Shown here in pieces: positions 44,152 to 51,699 of a stretch of 64,000 nt of DNA. The stretch is from CAWKDG01 sp963848355 (GTDB taxonomy: Bacteria > Actinomycetota > Acidimicrobiia > Acidimicrobiales > UBA8190). The translations under genes were made by a program, and so were the position numbers. Where the stretch lies: NCBI GenBank assembly GCA_963848355.1, contig CAWKDG010000003.1, forward strand, positions 4,346-68,345, read 5' to 3'. Within the stretch, counting starts at the first letter, position 1. Each line of letters starts with the position of its first letter. The notes beneath the pieces were generated by a model. That model ran no database searches and had not been told where the DNA came from. It worked only from the letters and a program-made list of their open reading frames with translations.

Positions 44152-44193
44152 GTCCCCCTTCAGGTTGGGCCGCCTCCCGACCTGAGGGGGGAC
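44152..44193 (+). other. Long perfect RNA-type hairpin upstream of the copper genes
   Basis: Arms 44152-44169 and 44176-44193 pair over 18 positions around a 6-base loop, with 16 Watson-Crick pairs and two G-U pairs that are valid only for + strand RNA. No T tract follows. Confidence 0.7.
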
Positions 44194-44203
44194 TGGGCCA
44201 AGG

Positions 44204-44512
44204 GTGCTGAGTGCGATGGTCCTGGTGGCGCCGACGTTTCACTCCGATGGCGTATCGGCTGAGCTGCGGCGCCGGGAGGACGGGTGCGAGGTGCGCTTCA
44301 TACGCCCTCGTGGATGCCACTCTGAGTACTTCTCCAGAGACACCGTTCGTGGCGACATCGGCGCCCGCGCCGTCAAGAACGAGGGCAACGTCGTCCGGTA
44401 TGTCGAGTCGTGTCTGCGGGCAGCGGGCTACGGGGGCATCAGCCGTCGACCCACTGTGGTGAACGCCGAAATTGCTGCCGTCTGGGATCTCATGCCATCC
44501 AGGGCCGCGTAG
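44204..44512 (+). CDS. Hypothetical 102-residue protein
   Basis: From GTG 44204. Codon third positions are mostly G or C as in neighbouring genes, which supports coding. Patches such as ELRRREDGCEVRFIRPRGCH and VKNEGNVVRYVESCLRAAGY are not a family I recognise. It lies between the hairpin at 44152 and the CopZ-like gene and could belong to the same transcript. Confidence 0.4.
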   Translation: MLSAMVLVAPTFHSDGVSAELRRREDGCEVRFIRPRGCHSEYFSRDTVRGDIGARAVKNEGNVVRYVESCLRAAGYGGISRRPTVVNAEIAAVWDLMPSRAA

Positions 44513-44560
44513 TTCGGAAGCGATCGAAAGTCGCCTCGTGTGTCAATTCCGGAGCAGGTA

Positions 44561-44821
44561 ATGCCGACCACTCCATCTGAGCCTGCCCGCACCGCCTCCA
44601 TCCGCTTGACCGTCACGGGTATGCACTGCAGCTCGTGTCCCGCCTTGATCGAGGAAGCCATCGCTGACCACGCGGGTGTTGCTTTCGTCTCCGCTGACCT
44701 CCACGCAGCCGAAGCCCACGTTGTGTTCGACCCGTCCATCGTCTCCATTGATGACCTTTGTGCCGTGATTGCTGATGCCGGTTACCGCGCCACTGTTCAT
44801 GAGGATCCGTCGTGTCCGTAA
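44561..44821 (+). CDS. CopZ-like heavy-metal-associated (HMA) domain protein
   Basis: 86 residues from ATG 44561, with GGAGCAGG just upstream (a GTG at 44540 is also in frame). It is a single HMA fold with the metal motif GMHCSSC and the family's end strand IADAGYRATV. It binds Cu(I) and hands it to the ATPase encoded next; the two genes overlap by 10 bases. The CxxC is intact. Confidence 0.88.
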   Translation: MPTTPSEPARTASIRLTVTGMHCSSCPALIEEAIADHAGVAFVSADLHAAEAHVVFDPSIVSIDDLCAVIADAGYRATVHEDPSCP

Positions 44822-47499
44822 CGGAGACGACCACATCACCGTCGCTCACGGCGCCTCACCAAGAAGACACATCTCTGGTCACAACCGAGTTGACGCTCGG
44901 AGGCATGCACTGCAGCGCCTGCGCCACCCGGATCGAGCGGGCGCTCAATCGTATACCCGCGGTGGCCAGTGCCTCGGTGAATCTGGCGACGACGCAGGCC
45001 TTCGTCGCCTATGACCAGTCAGCGACCACCGCCGATCAGCTCTGCCGGACGGTTGCTGATATCGGCTATTCGGCTGAGGTGGTTGATGCCACGGAACGCT
45101 CGGCCCGGCGCGAACACGACGACCACTGGGTTCTCCGTGGGCTTATCTGCTGGCCGCTGGCGGCTGGCGCGCTAGCTGTCTCTCTCTTCGCCCCCCAGAC
45201 CGCAGGTCCGGGTTGGGTGGTGCTGATCCTGGCCGTCACGGTCGAATTCGCCGGCGGTTGGCCCTTCATTCACTCCGCGGCGCGCCTCTTGCGCCACGGG
45301 GGGACGAGCATGGACACCCTCATCGCCTTGGGCACCCTGGCAGCGGTGTCGGTGAACGCCGTCGAGGTTATCGCCCTGGGCGGCCGTCATATTCATATCG
45401 GCACTGGCAGTGGTGCCTTTGCCGCGCGCCTGCATTTCGCCATGGCGCCGGTCATCGTGACCATATTCGTGACCGCTCGGGCCGCCGAGTCCGGAGCCCG
45501 GCGCCGGGCTGCCGACACTATGCACTCGCTTCTCCTTCTACGTCCCCCGACGGCCCGCGTCATCGTTGGTCCCGACGACGAGGTCGGCGAGCTCGTTCCT
45601 CCCGAGAGCGTGCCGGTCGGCGCCCTCGTCCGGGTACGCCCGAATGACGCGATACCCCTAGACGGGAGCATCGTGCGGGGATGGTCGTCCGTCGACGAGT
45701 CCATGCTCACCGGCGAACCGTTGCCGGTCGACCGGGGACCCGGGGACGAGGTCACGGGGGGGACCCGCAACGGCATCGGGGCACTGGTGGTGCGTGTCGC
45801 GGTCGTGGCGTCGGAGTCGGTACTCGCCCATCTGCAACGACTCGTGGAGGAGTCCCAGCGGGACAAGGCGCCGCTGCAACGTTTGGCCGACCGGGTCAGT
45901 AGGGTGTTCGTCACGGCGGTGCTGCTGTTCGCCGCCAGCACCTTCATGCTCTGGTGGTTCGTGGCCAACGATCACGACGTTGCCGTCCTGAGCGGTCTGT
46001 CGGTGCTGCTCGTGGCCTGTCCCTGTGCCATGGGCCTGGCCGCACCCATGGCCATGATGGTCGGATGCGGGCGGGCGGCGGCATTGGGAATCTTCGTTCG
46101 CAACGGCGATGCGCTCGAACGGTTGTCCCGGGTGGACACCGTCGTCTTCGACAAGACAGGAACCCTCACCGAGCATCATGCCGTCGTCACCGAGGTCATC
46201 ACTGTGGCCGGCATGCGACGGGACGAGGTGCTCGGCGCCGCTGCCGCTGTCGAGATCGAGAGCGACCATCCCATCGCTCTGGCCATCAGAGCAGCCTGCG
46301 AGTTGCCCTCTCATGCTGAGGACGTGCGAGTTATCCCCGGCGTCGGCGTGGAAGGGCTGATCGGTGATCAACTCGTCCGGGTGGGCCGATTCGATCCCCG
46401 TCGCCTATCGGTATCACTGTCGAGCAAAGTATCGGAGCGTTGGGCACGAGGCGAGACCGTCGTCCTGGTGGAACGTGGAGGCGATGTCATGGGGGCCATC
46501 GCCGTGGCCACGCCGCTCCGCCCTGAGGCGGCGCTCAGTGTCCGGCGACTGCACGAGATGAACATCAGAACGGCCATTCTCAGTGGGGACAGCCTGCCAG
46601 CTGTGCAAGTGGTCGGTGCCGAGCTCGGTATCGACGAACTCGAAGCGGGCCTGAGCCCTGGGGACAAGGTCGCTGCCCTACGCTCCCTGCGCCAGGGGGC
46701 ACACCGCGTCGTCATGGTCGGTGATGGAGTAAACGACGCTCCCTCGCTGGCCATAGCCGATGTTGGATGTGCCATTGGCAGCGGATCCGATGCCGCCCTG
46801 GCCAACAGTGACATTGCCCTCCTCGGAAACGACCTCTATGGCGTCCCGGCGGCAGTGAGCCTGGCCCGGGCCACCTATGCGGTCATTCTGCAGAACTTCG
46901 GCTGGGCCATCGGCTACAACGTCGCCGCGTTACCCCTGGCCGCCGCCGGGCTCATCGATCCGCTCGTGGCCGCCGCCGCCATGGGCCTCTCAAGCCTCCT
47001 GGTTGTCGGTAACAGCCTTCGCATTGCTCGTCTGGGCCGATCAGGACTTGCCGGAGTACGGGCCCCGCGCATATTGCGTGGGGCCAAAGGAATTGTGCTC
47101 TCCATCGTCTTACCCGTCGTGCTCTTTGCGTCGGCCACGGTGATCAGTCAGATCTTGTCGCCTGCTCGGGGTCAATCGCTTCTCCCGCAGCTGCCGACGA
47201 TCACGACCGTGAACCTGCCTCGAGAGGGCGATGCCGAGGTCTACCTCAATCCCAGTACGCCGGGGATCAACGAGCTTCACGTCTACTTCTATCCGACATC
47301 CGCAGATACACGAATCAGCGCGGTACGCGTGACTGCCGAGCAGAAGGGGGAAACGCCGCAATTGCTGCGCGAGCTGCGAGCCAGCCCCATTCATTACATC
47401 AACTACGTTGTTCTAAGTCGCGGGAGCTGGGACTTCCATGTGACGGCCCATGTGGGCGATCAGGAGGAATCCTTTAGCGTTCAGCGGATAATTTCCTGA
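44812..47499 (+). CDS. copA: Copper-type P1B ATPase with extra C-terminal exported domain
   Basis: 895 residues: N-terminal HMA domain (GMHCSACATR), eight ATPase helices, TGE motif in MLTGEPLP, metal-path CPC in LVACPCAMG, phosphorylated Asp in FDKTGTLTE, HP motif SDHPIAL and GDGVNDAP. These are diagnostic of Cu(I)/Ag(I) exporters. After TM8 there is a further helix (~760-782) and a ~113-residue domain rich in beta strands (NPSTPGINELHVYFYP, SPIHYINYVVLSRGSWDFHV) that resembles the YtkA/CopC-like module found at the end of CopD proteins. That tail would lie outside the membrane, where exported copper emerges; a receiving role is inference. Confidence 0.9.
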   Translation: MSVTETTTSPSLTAPHQEDTSLVTTELTLGGMHCSACATRIERALNRIPAVASASVNLATTQAFVAYDQSATTADQLCRTVADIGYSAEVVDATERSARREHDDHWVLRGLICWPLAAGALAVSLFAPQTAGPGWVVLILAVTVEFAGGWPFIHSAARLLRHGGTSMDTLIALGTLAAVSVNAVEVIALGGRHIHIGTGSGAFAARLHFAMAPVIVTIFVTARAAESGARRRAADTMHSLLLLRPPTARVIVGPDDEVGELVPPESVPVGALVRVRPNDAIPLDGSIVRGWSSVDESMLTGEPLPVDRGPGDEVTGGTRNGIGALVVRVAVVASESVLAHLQRLVEESQRDKAPLQRLADRVSRVFVTAVLLFAASTFMLWWFVANDHDVAVLSGLSVLLVACPCAMGLAAPMAMMVGCGRAAALGIFVRNGDALERLSRVDTVVFDKTGTLTEHHAVVTEVITVAGMRRDEVLGAAAAVEIESDHPIALAIRAACELPSHAEDVRVIPGVGVEGLIGDQLVRVGRFDPRRLSVSLSSKVSERWARGETVVLVERGGDVMGAIAVATPLRPEAALSVRRLHEMNIRTAILSGDSLPAVQVVGAELGIDELEAGLSPGDKVAALRSLRQGAHRVVMVGDGVNDAPSLAIADVGCAIGSGSDAALANSDIALLGNDLYGVPAAVSLARATYAVILQNFGWAIGYNVAALPLAAAGLIDPLVAAAAMGLSSLLVVGNSLRIARLGRSGLAGVRAPRILRGAKGIVLSIVLPVVLFASATVISQILSPARGQSLLPQLPTITTVNLPREGDAEVYLNPSTPGINELHVYFYPTSADTRISAVRVTAEQKGETPQLLRELRASPIHYINYVVLSRGSWDFHVTAHVGDQEESFSVQRIIS

Positions 47500-47559
47500 T
47501 GGTCTTGTCCCCGCGACCGCCGGTAGCGCGAGAACCGCTCAGCCCGGAAAGTTTCTAGT

Positions 47560-47817
47560 ATGTCGAAGGCTATTCGCCTTCAATATCTCACCTCCGACGC
47601 TCAGGCCGCATTTGTTGACGATGCGCGTTCTCGTCATCCTGAGGTCGACCCGAACGGCCCTGCGTTTGAGACCAGTGTCTCTGATTGGCATGTGGGTTGG
47701 GGTTGTGGGAGATGCAGATGGAGCTTTCCCTTAGAAGACGTGCTTGTGGCAGACGATGAGCCTGAGTGCCCGCACTGTGGTGAAACAGGGTGGTTCCATG
47801 TCATTCCCCGGACGTGA
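47560..47817 (+). CDS. Small zinc-ribbon protein
   Basis: 85 residues with two Cys pairs, CGRC and CPHC, 23 residues apart, forming a zinc-ribbon-like site. The rest (VSDWHVGWGCGRCRWSFPLE) is unfamiliar. It starts at ATG 47560, 60 bases after the ATPase, on the same strand. The function is unknown. Confidence 0.6.
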   Translation: MSKAIRLQYLTSDAQAAFVDDARSRHPEVDPNGPAFETSVSDWHVGWGCGRCRWSFPLEDVLVADDEPECPHCGETGWFHVIPRT

Positions 47818-47909
47818 GGGCGAGGTTCTTGGCGAAACTCCAGTACGGCGGGCAACGTTGATCCTTTCGGGTACACCGAGGCTCGCCTGATCGAAAACGG
47901 GGAGGAGCG

Positions 47910-48110
47910 ATGCCAGGATCAATGCGCAAGAGAGGCGACAGCTGGGAGTTGAGGGTCTACGCCGGGACCGATCCCGAAACTGGCAGAGACGCCACTGGAG
48001 GAGCGCCACGACGAGGGGCACTCGCCGCGCTGCGCAGCGAACGCTCGTCGAGTTCGCAGCCCGCGTTGACTATCCACTGAACCTCCCCTCCACCAGGTGA
48101 TGCTCAGAAG
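47910..48110 (+). pseudogene. N-terminal remnant of a tyrosine integrase
   Basis: ATG 47910 with a perfect GGAGGAG site begins RKRGDSWELRVYAGTDPETG, the arm-site-binding N terminus of actinobacterial integrases. The frame then shifts; another frame continues TLVEFAARVDYPLN, as expected for the same gene. The catalytic part is missing and the remnant ends next to a tRNA-Gly fragment. Confidence 0.7.
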
Positions 48111-48145
48111 ACCCTCACCTGGCCGGAATGAGGGTCATCCGCCGT

Positions 48146-48178
48146 GATGGGCAAGCGATGGGCAGATGATGGGCAAGC
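48146..48178 (+). repeat. Three 11-bp phased direct repeats near the attachment site
   Basis: GATGGGC occurs at 48146, 48157 and 48168, an exact 11-base period, within GATGGGCAAGC-type units. Confidence 0.6.
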
Positions 48179-48224
48179 GAAAAACGAAGGCTGTCCAAAT
48201 GTGTGTCTGACCTGCCGTTCTTTC

Positions 48225-48267
48225 GAGCGGACGACGGGATTCGAACCCGCGACCCTCACCTTGGCAA
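48225..48267 (-). repeat. tRNA-Gly(GCC) 3'-half fragment / attachment core, copy 1
   Basis: On the minus strand this reads from the anticodon loop TTGCCAA through the T arm (GGTTCGAATCC) to the acceptor CGTCCGCTC. The 5' half of the tRNA is absent. An identical 43-bp copy lies at 51187-51229. Confidence 0.85.
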
Positions 48268-48372
48268 GTCTCCCGGACGACTCGCTCGACCAGGGCTCGA
48301 ATGATGATTCCCCAGGTCAAACGCAGTCTGAGTGACCGCCGGAGACCGCCCGTGACCCCTCGATGTCGATTC

Positions 48373-48394
48373 AATCGCGCACGAATCGCGCACG
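48373..48394 (+). repeat. Pair of 11-bp direct repeats inside the island's left end
   Basis: AATCGCGCACG occurs twice back to back. The same pair, with one change, recurs at 51105-51126 near the other end of the island. Confidence 0.6.
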
Positions 48395-48487
48395 GAACCG
48401 GCGGCGATTGTCAGGACGGACCGTCCGAAGGCCGTCACAGGGCCTCGGTAGCGTCCCCGGCATGAGGGTCGACTCGGGAGCCAGAGC

Positions 48488-48748
48488 ATGCCGAGGCTGA
48501 GCGAGTTCTACGGGATCGTGATCACCATGTACTGGCGGGACCATGCGCCGCCCCACTACCACGCCTCCTACGGAGATCATGAGGCGCTCATCGTCATCGA
48601 AGATGCAAGCGTCTACGCCGGTTCCCTCCCCCGCCGGGCAATCCGATTGGTCCGGGAATGGCACGGCCTGCACCAGGACGAACTCGTCGTCGCCTGGGAA
48701 CGGGCGTGGACGCGAGTCGAACCAGGTACAATTGAGGCACTGCCATGA
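48488..48748 (+). CDS. DUF4160 protein, candidate toxin-antitoxin partner
   Basis: 86 residues with the DUF4160 hallmark: LSEFYGIVITMYWRDHAPPH, then HYHASYGDHEALIVIEDA and a C-terminal helix ending VEPGTIEALP. The stop overlaps the DUF2442 start by 4 bases. DUF4160/DUF2442 gene pairs are widespread and proposed as a toxin-antitoxin type; which one is the toxin is not settled to my knowledge. It lies inside the small integrative island. Confidence 0.85.
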   Translation: MPRLSEFYGIVITMYWRDHAPPHYHASYGDHEALIVIEDASVYAGSLPRRAIRLVREWHGLHQDELVVAWERAWTRVEPGTIEALP

Positions 48749-49014
48749 AGAAGATCCAACAGATACCCCACGTGATTTCGGTTGTGGTTGTGCCCCCTTA
48801 CGGGCTGCGACTGGCTTTCGACGACGGCGTGGAGCGTGTAGTCAACCTGGCCGGTGACCTGTGGGGACCCATGTTCGAGCCCCTGAAGGACCTCGACTAC
48901 TTTGCCAAGGTCACTGTCGTCAATGGCACCGTCGCCTGGCCGAACGGGTTGGACCTCGACCCGCTGGTCCTCCACGGGGACTTCGAGCCAGCGCCTCGCC
49001 CGCAACACGCTTGA
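48745..49014 (+). CDS. DUF2442 protein, candidate toxin-antitoxin partner
   Basis: 89 residues. DUF2442 features: an N-terminal strand-turn VVVVPPYGLRLAFDDGVERV, LAGDLWGPMFEPLKD, VNGTVAWPNGLDLDP. It starts at ATG 48745, overlapping the DUF4160 gene as ATGA. The stable pair probably maintains the island. Confidence 0.86.
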   Translation: MKKIQQIPHVISVVVVPPYGLRLAFDDGVERVVNLAGDLWGPMFEPLKDLDYFAKVTVVNGTVAWPNGLDLDPLVLHGDFEPAPRPQHA

Positions 49015-49205
49015 ACCAGATCTCAGAGCCGACCTATGGCTCGGATCGGGATCGCATTCGGTCGGATAGTCACGATGAATGGCGTAGGGGTTCACGTCGG
49101 AGAGCCGACGTCCCCGATCTCCGACTGGCGGCTCATGCGGTGGCCGGGTGATACCCGGTCTTGAGCGATCCAGGAGGCAAAGAACGGGCCACGACGGTTT
49201 GACTC

Positions 49206-49403
49206 GTGCATGATGGAGAGATGGAGATCGCCCCGGAGGACCTACGGGTTGACGTGATGAGGATGATGGGTGGCGGCCCGTGCGGCGTTCGGATCACGCA
49301 CATCCCCAGTGGCACGGTGGTGGGAGTTGACGATCAACCCAGCACTGAGGAAAACCGGGAGCGAGCGCTCTTCCTGCTGCGTGAGCAGCTTGGCGCCGTC
49401 TAA
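49206..49403 (+). CDS. Mini release-factor-like protein lacking the GGQ motif
   Basis: 65 residues (60 from ATG 49221). GVRITHIPSGTVVGVDD and ENRERALFLLREQL match the segment that directly follows GGQ in class I peptide-release factors (VRITHxPTG...NKxxAxxxLxxxL). The catalytic GGQ loop is absent and replaced by MMGGGPC. It cannot hydrolyse peptidyl-tRNA by the known mechanism; it might bind the ribosome or RNA. It is on its own between the DUF pair and the integrase. Confidence 0.6.
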   Translation: MHDGEMEIAPEDLRVDVMRMMGGGPCGVRITHIPSGTVVGVDDQPSTEENRERALFLLREQLGAV

Positions 49404-49653
49404 CCGTCACGAGGGGAAGCGGGTGCGGACCCTGTAACACAGCACCCCCTAAATACATACCTTACGAATGATCAGCACGATTTCCCTCGGCACTACGTTG
49501 GACCCTCTGGAGCGCTTCGTCCCGGCCAGACAACGGGTCGAGGCCTGATAGGTGACAGGGCCCTGGTGCCCGGGCCGTCGGGCCGAAGGCCCGTAAGGCC
49601 CTTGCGGCCATGAGCGGATGATTCCAAGAAAATAATCGGACCTGATTTTTTGT

Positions 49654-49687
49654 GACCGTACGAGACCGTTACTGACCATTGGTGACC
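49654..49687 (+). repeat. Four GACC motifs at exact 10-bp spacing
   Basis: GACC at 49654, 49664, 49674 and 49684, within units such as tgtGACCgta and cgaGACCgtt. They probably are integrase arm sites or an excisionase/repressor array. The surrounding interval 49404-49949 has no gene. Confidence 0.65.
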
Positions 49688-51104
49688 AGGCCGGTCCATG
49701 CGCAACCGGTGTGACCCGTGTCTTCCTTCTCCGAGCATCACACCCGGTTGACACTGTGGCGGTCATGAAGACCCACGCAACCGTGAGTGGTGGATTCGTC
49801 TCGCCGATCATGAGGGGCGCGTCGTTGGCATCACCTCCAGGCGCCAAGCCGCCGCAGGCGGCACGGCAGCACGACGATCGACCTTGCGGATATGCCCTAG
49901 CCTCGTCGAAAGAGGTCACCGGTTCGACTCGGATGGTTGAGCGTGAGGAGTGATGGCGAAGCGATTCGGATCAGTACGGACGCTACCCTCCGGTCGCCAC
50001 CAGGCCAGCTACTGGCACGAAGGCCGCCGCCATGTCGGTCCCGACACCTTCAGGACCAAGAGCGATGCCTGGGCCTATCTGAGCGGGATCGAGACCTCGA
50101 TCAGGCGGGGCGGCTGGGTTGATCCACTGGCCGGTGCGGTGACTCTGCGGGTCTATGCGTCAGCCTGGCTGACTGATCGGCCCAACCTGCGCCCCCGTAC
50201 GGTCGACAAGTACCGCTACCTCCTCGAGCACAACATCCTTCCTCTGCTCGGCGACAAGACCATGACCGATCTCTCCCCCGCCGCCGTGCGGACCTGGCAC
50301 GCCCGGCTCTCAGCCGATCGCCCCACGACTGGTGCCGCCGCCTACCGGCTGCTGAGTTCGATCTGCCGGACCGCCATCGCCGACGAGTTGATCGCCCGCA
50401 ATCCATGTCAGGTCCGTGGCGGCGGCAGCGAGCACTCTCCGGAGCGACCCCTGGTGTCCATCGCCGAGGTCGAGGCCCTGGCCGAGGCCATGCCCGAGCG
50501 TCTCCGGGCACTCGTGCTCCTGGCATCGTGGTGTGGCCTACGGCGAGGAGAGGTCCTCGGGCTCCAGCGTGGGGACGTCGACGTGGCCCGGGGCACCGTG
50601 CACATCGAGCGGGCCGTCGTCCACATGCTCGACGGCACCATGACCATCGGGCCTCCCAAGTCCGAGGCCGGGACACGGACGGTGCACTATCCGTCGAACA
50701 TCGCTCCCGCCATCGAGGGGCATCTGATCCGTCACGTGGGGGACGGTCCGAACTCTTGGCTGTTCGCCGGCACCACGGGCAACCCCTTGGCCGTGAAGAC
50801 GCTCCAGCGGGCGTGGAACGGGGCCCGAGACATCCATCGGACGTCCAGACGTCCGGTTGCACGACCTGCGCCACGCCGGAGCCACCTGGGCGGCCGTCTC
50901 CGGGGCCACCACCAAGGAGCTCATGTCTCGGCTGGGGCATGCCACCCCCGTGGCTGCTCTGCGCTACCAGCACGCCACCGCCGAGCGGGATAGGGCCCTC
51001 GCCGTCGCCCTGGCGGAGCTGGCCGCCTCGGCCAAGGTGGTCCCCATCGACGAACACCGTCGGCGCCGGACCGACCGCGCTTCCCGAACGGGGTCGACAG
51101 AGTC

Positions 51105-51126
51105 GATCGCGCACGAATCGCGCACG
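51105..51126 (+). repeat. Pair of 11-bp direct repeats inside the island's right end
   Basis: GATCGCGCACG and AATCGCGCACG stand back to back, 61 bases from the attachment core, matching the pair at 48373. Confidence 0.6.
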
Positions 51127-51186
51127 CCCCTTCGGAGCACTTCGGCGGGCCAACCCGGAAACGGGCCTTTACCAGGAGATTCTTTG

Positions 51187-51229
51187 GAGCGGACGACGGG
51201 ATTCGAACCCGCGACCCTCACCTTGGCAA
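51187..51229 (-). repeat. tRNA-Gly(GCC) 3'-half fragment / attachment core, copy 2
   Basis: The same 43 bases as at 48225-48267, with six more shared bases (TTCTTT) beyond a single mismatch. After the anticodon loop the sequence is unrelated to tRNA, so this is an attachment scar, not a working gene. Confidence 0.85.
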
Positions 51230-51308
51230 TAAACAAGCCAACGATGTGCGCTCAACTCCTCTACCTGCACTTTTGCAAATTGCCGCAGCACGATCGACGT
51301 TTTCGACT

Positions 51309-51342
51309 GACCACAACAGACCGCTATTGACCGTAGTTGCCC
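51309..51342 (+). repeat. Four GACC-like motifs at exact 10-bp spacing, right of the attachment core
   Basis: GACC at 51309, 51319 and 51329, and GCCC at 51339; the same period as at 49654. Confidence 0.55.
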
Positions 51343-51514
51343 GTGTTGCGTGCGTTTTTTGTGCAGCGCGAACCACGGATTCCTGTACCACGTGTACCAC
51401 GTTGACGGGTTCGGGTCGAAATTCGCGGTTCTTGGCCTCGCGATGTAGCCGTGGCACCCGCCAGCCTCGGGCAGACCATCGAGATCCTCGAAACGGGGAC
51501 CGGTCGACGCCCGG

Positions 51515-51592
51515 GAAGGATCGGATTGCTCGGCGTGCTCCGGAGTCGCTCCTCGCACGCCCATAGGAACGATCCTCGGCCTGACTCAGGAC
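51515..51592. repeat. Structured intergenic repeat, copy B (78 bp)
   Basis: Matches 37467-37543 with one indel and about ten substitutions. Here the outer bases also pair (AGGATCG with CGATCCT) around the GGCGTGC/GCACGCC stem, giving a longer nested hairpin. The rest of 51343-51699 has no gene. Confidence 0.85.
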
Positions 51593-51699
51593 ATCGATTC
51601 TGAAACGACGGCCTTCAGGAGCTTTCGGGGATCAATCCTGTACCACATGCACAACATCAGTAGGGCTGGCGACGTGCGAGAGAGAGGTCCGAAGTCCAT

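Larger units (their letters stand above)
49953..51330 (+). pseudogene. Tyrosine integrase with a frameshift near base 50850
   Basis: The first frame gives an N-terminal arm domain (SVRTLPSGRHQASYWHEGRR), the core-binding domain and the first catalytic Arg in GLRRGEVLGL. Around 50850 a one-base change moves the conserved end into another frame: HDLRHAGATWAAVSG (HxxR), LGHATPVAALRYQHAT with the nucleophilic Tyr. Dropping the single A after cggacgtcc (about 50846) would restore one frame of about 390+ residues. The last codons run across the tRNA fragment at 51187. It is inactive unless the shift is a sequencing error. Confidence 0.82.

Noticed and set aside
48144..48335. Short + strand frame reading RTTGFEPATLTLA
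   Set aside because: This is the well-known false translation of the antisense strand of a tRNA 3' half; it lies on the attachment core at 48225. The same phrase at the end of the integrase frame (51187) has the same cause.
48225..51229. Working tRNA-Gly genes
   Set aside because: Both copies stop at the anticodon loop; D arm and 5' acceptor strand are absent, so they cannot fold into a tRNA.
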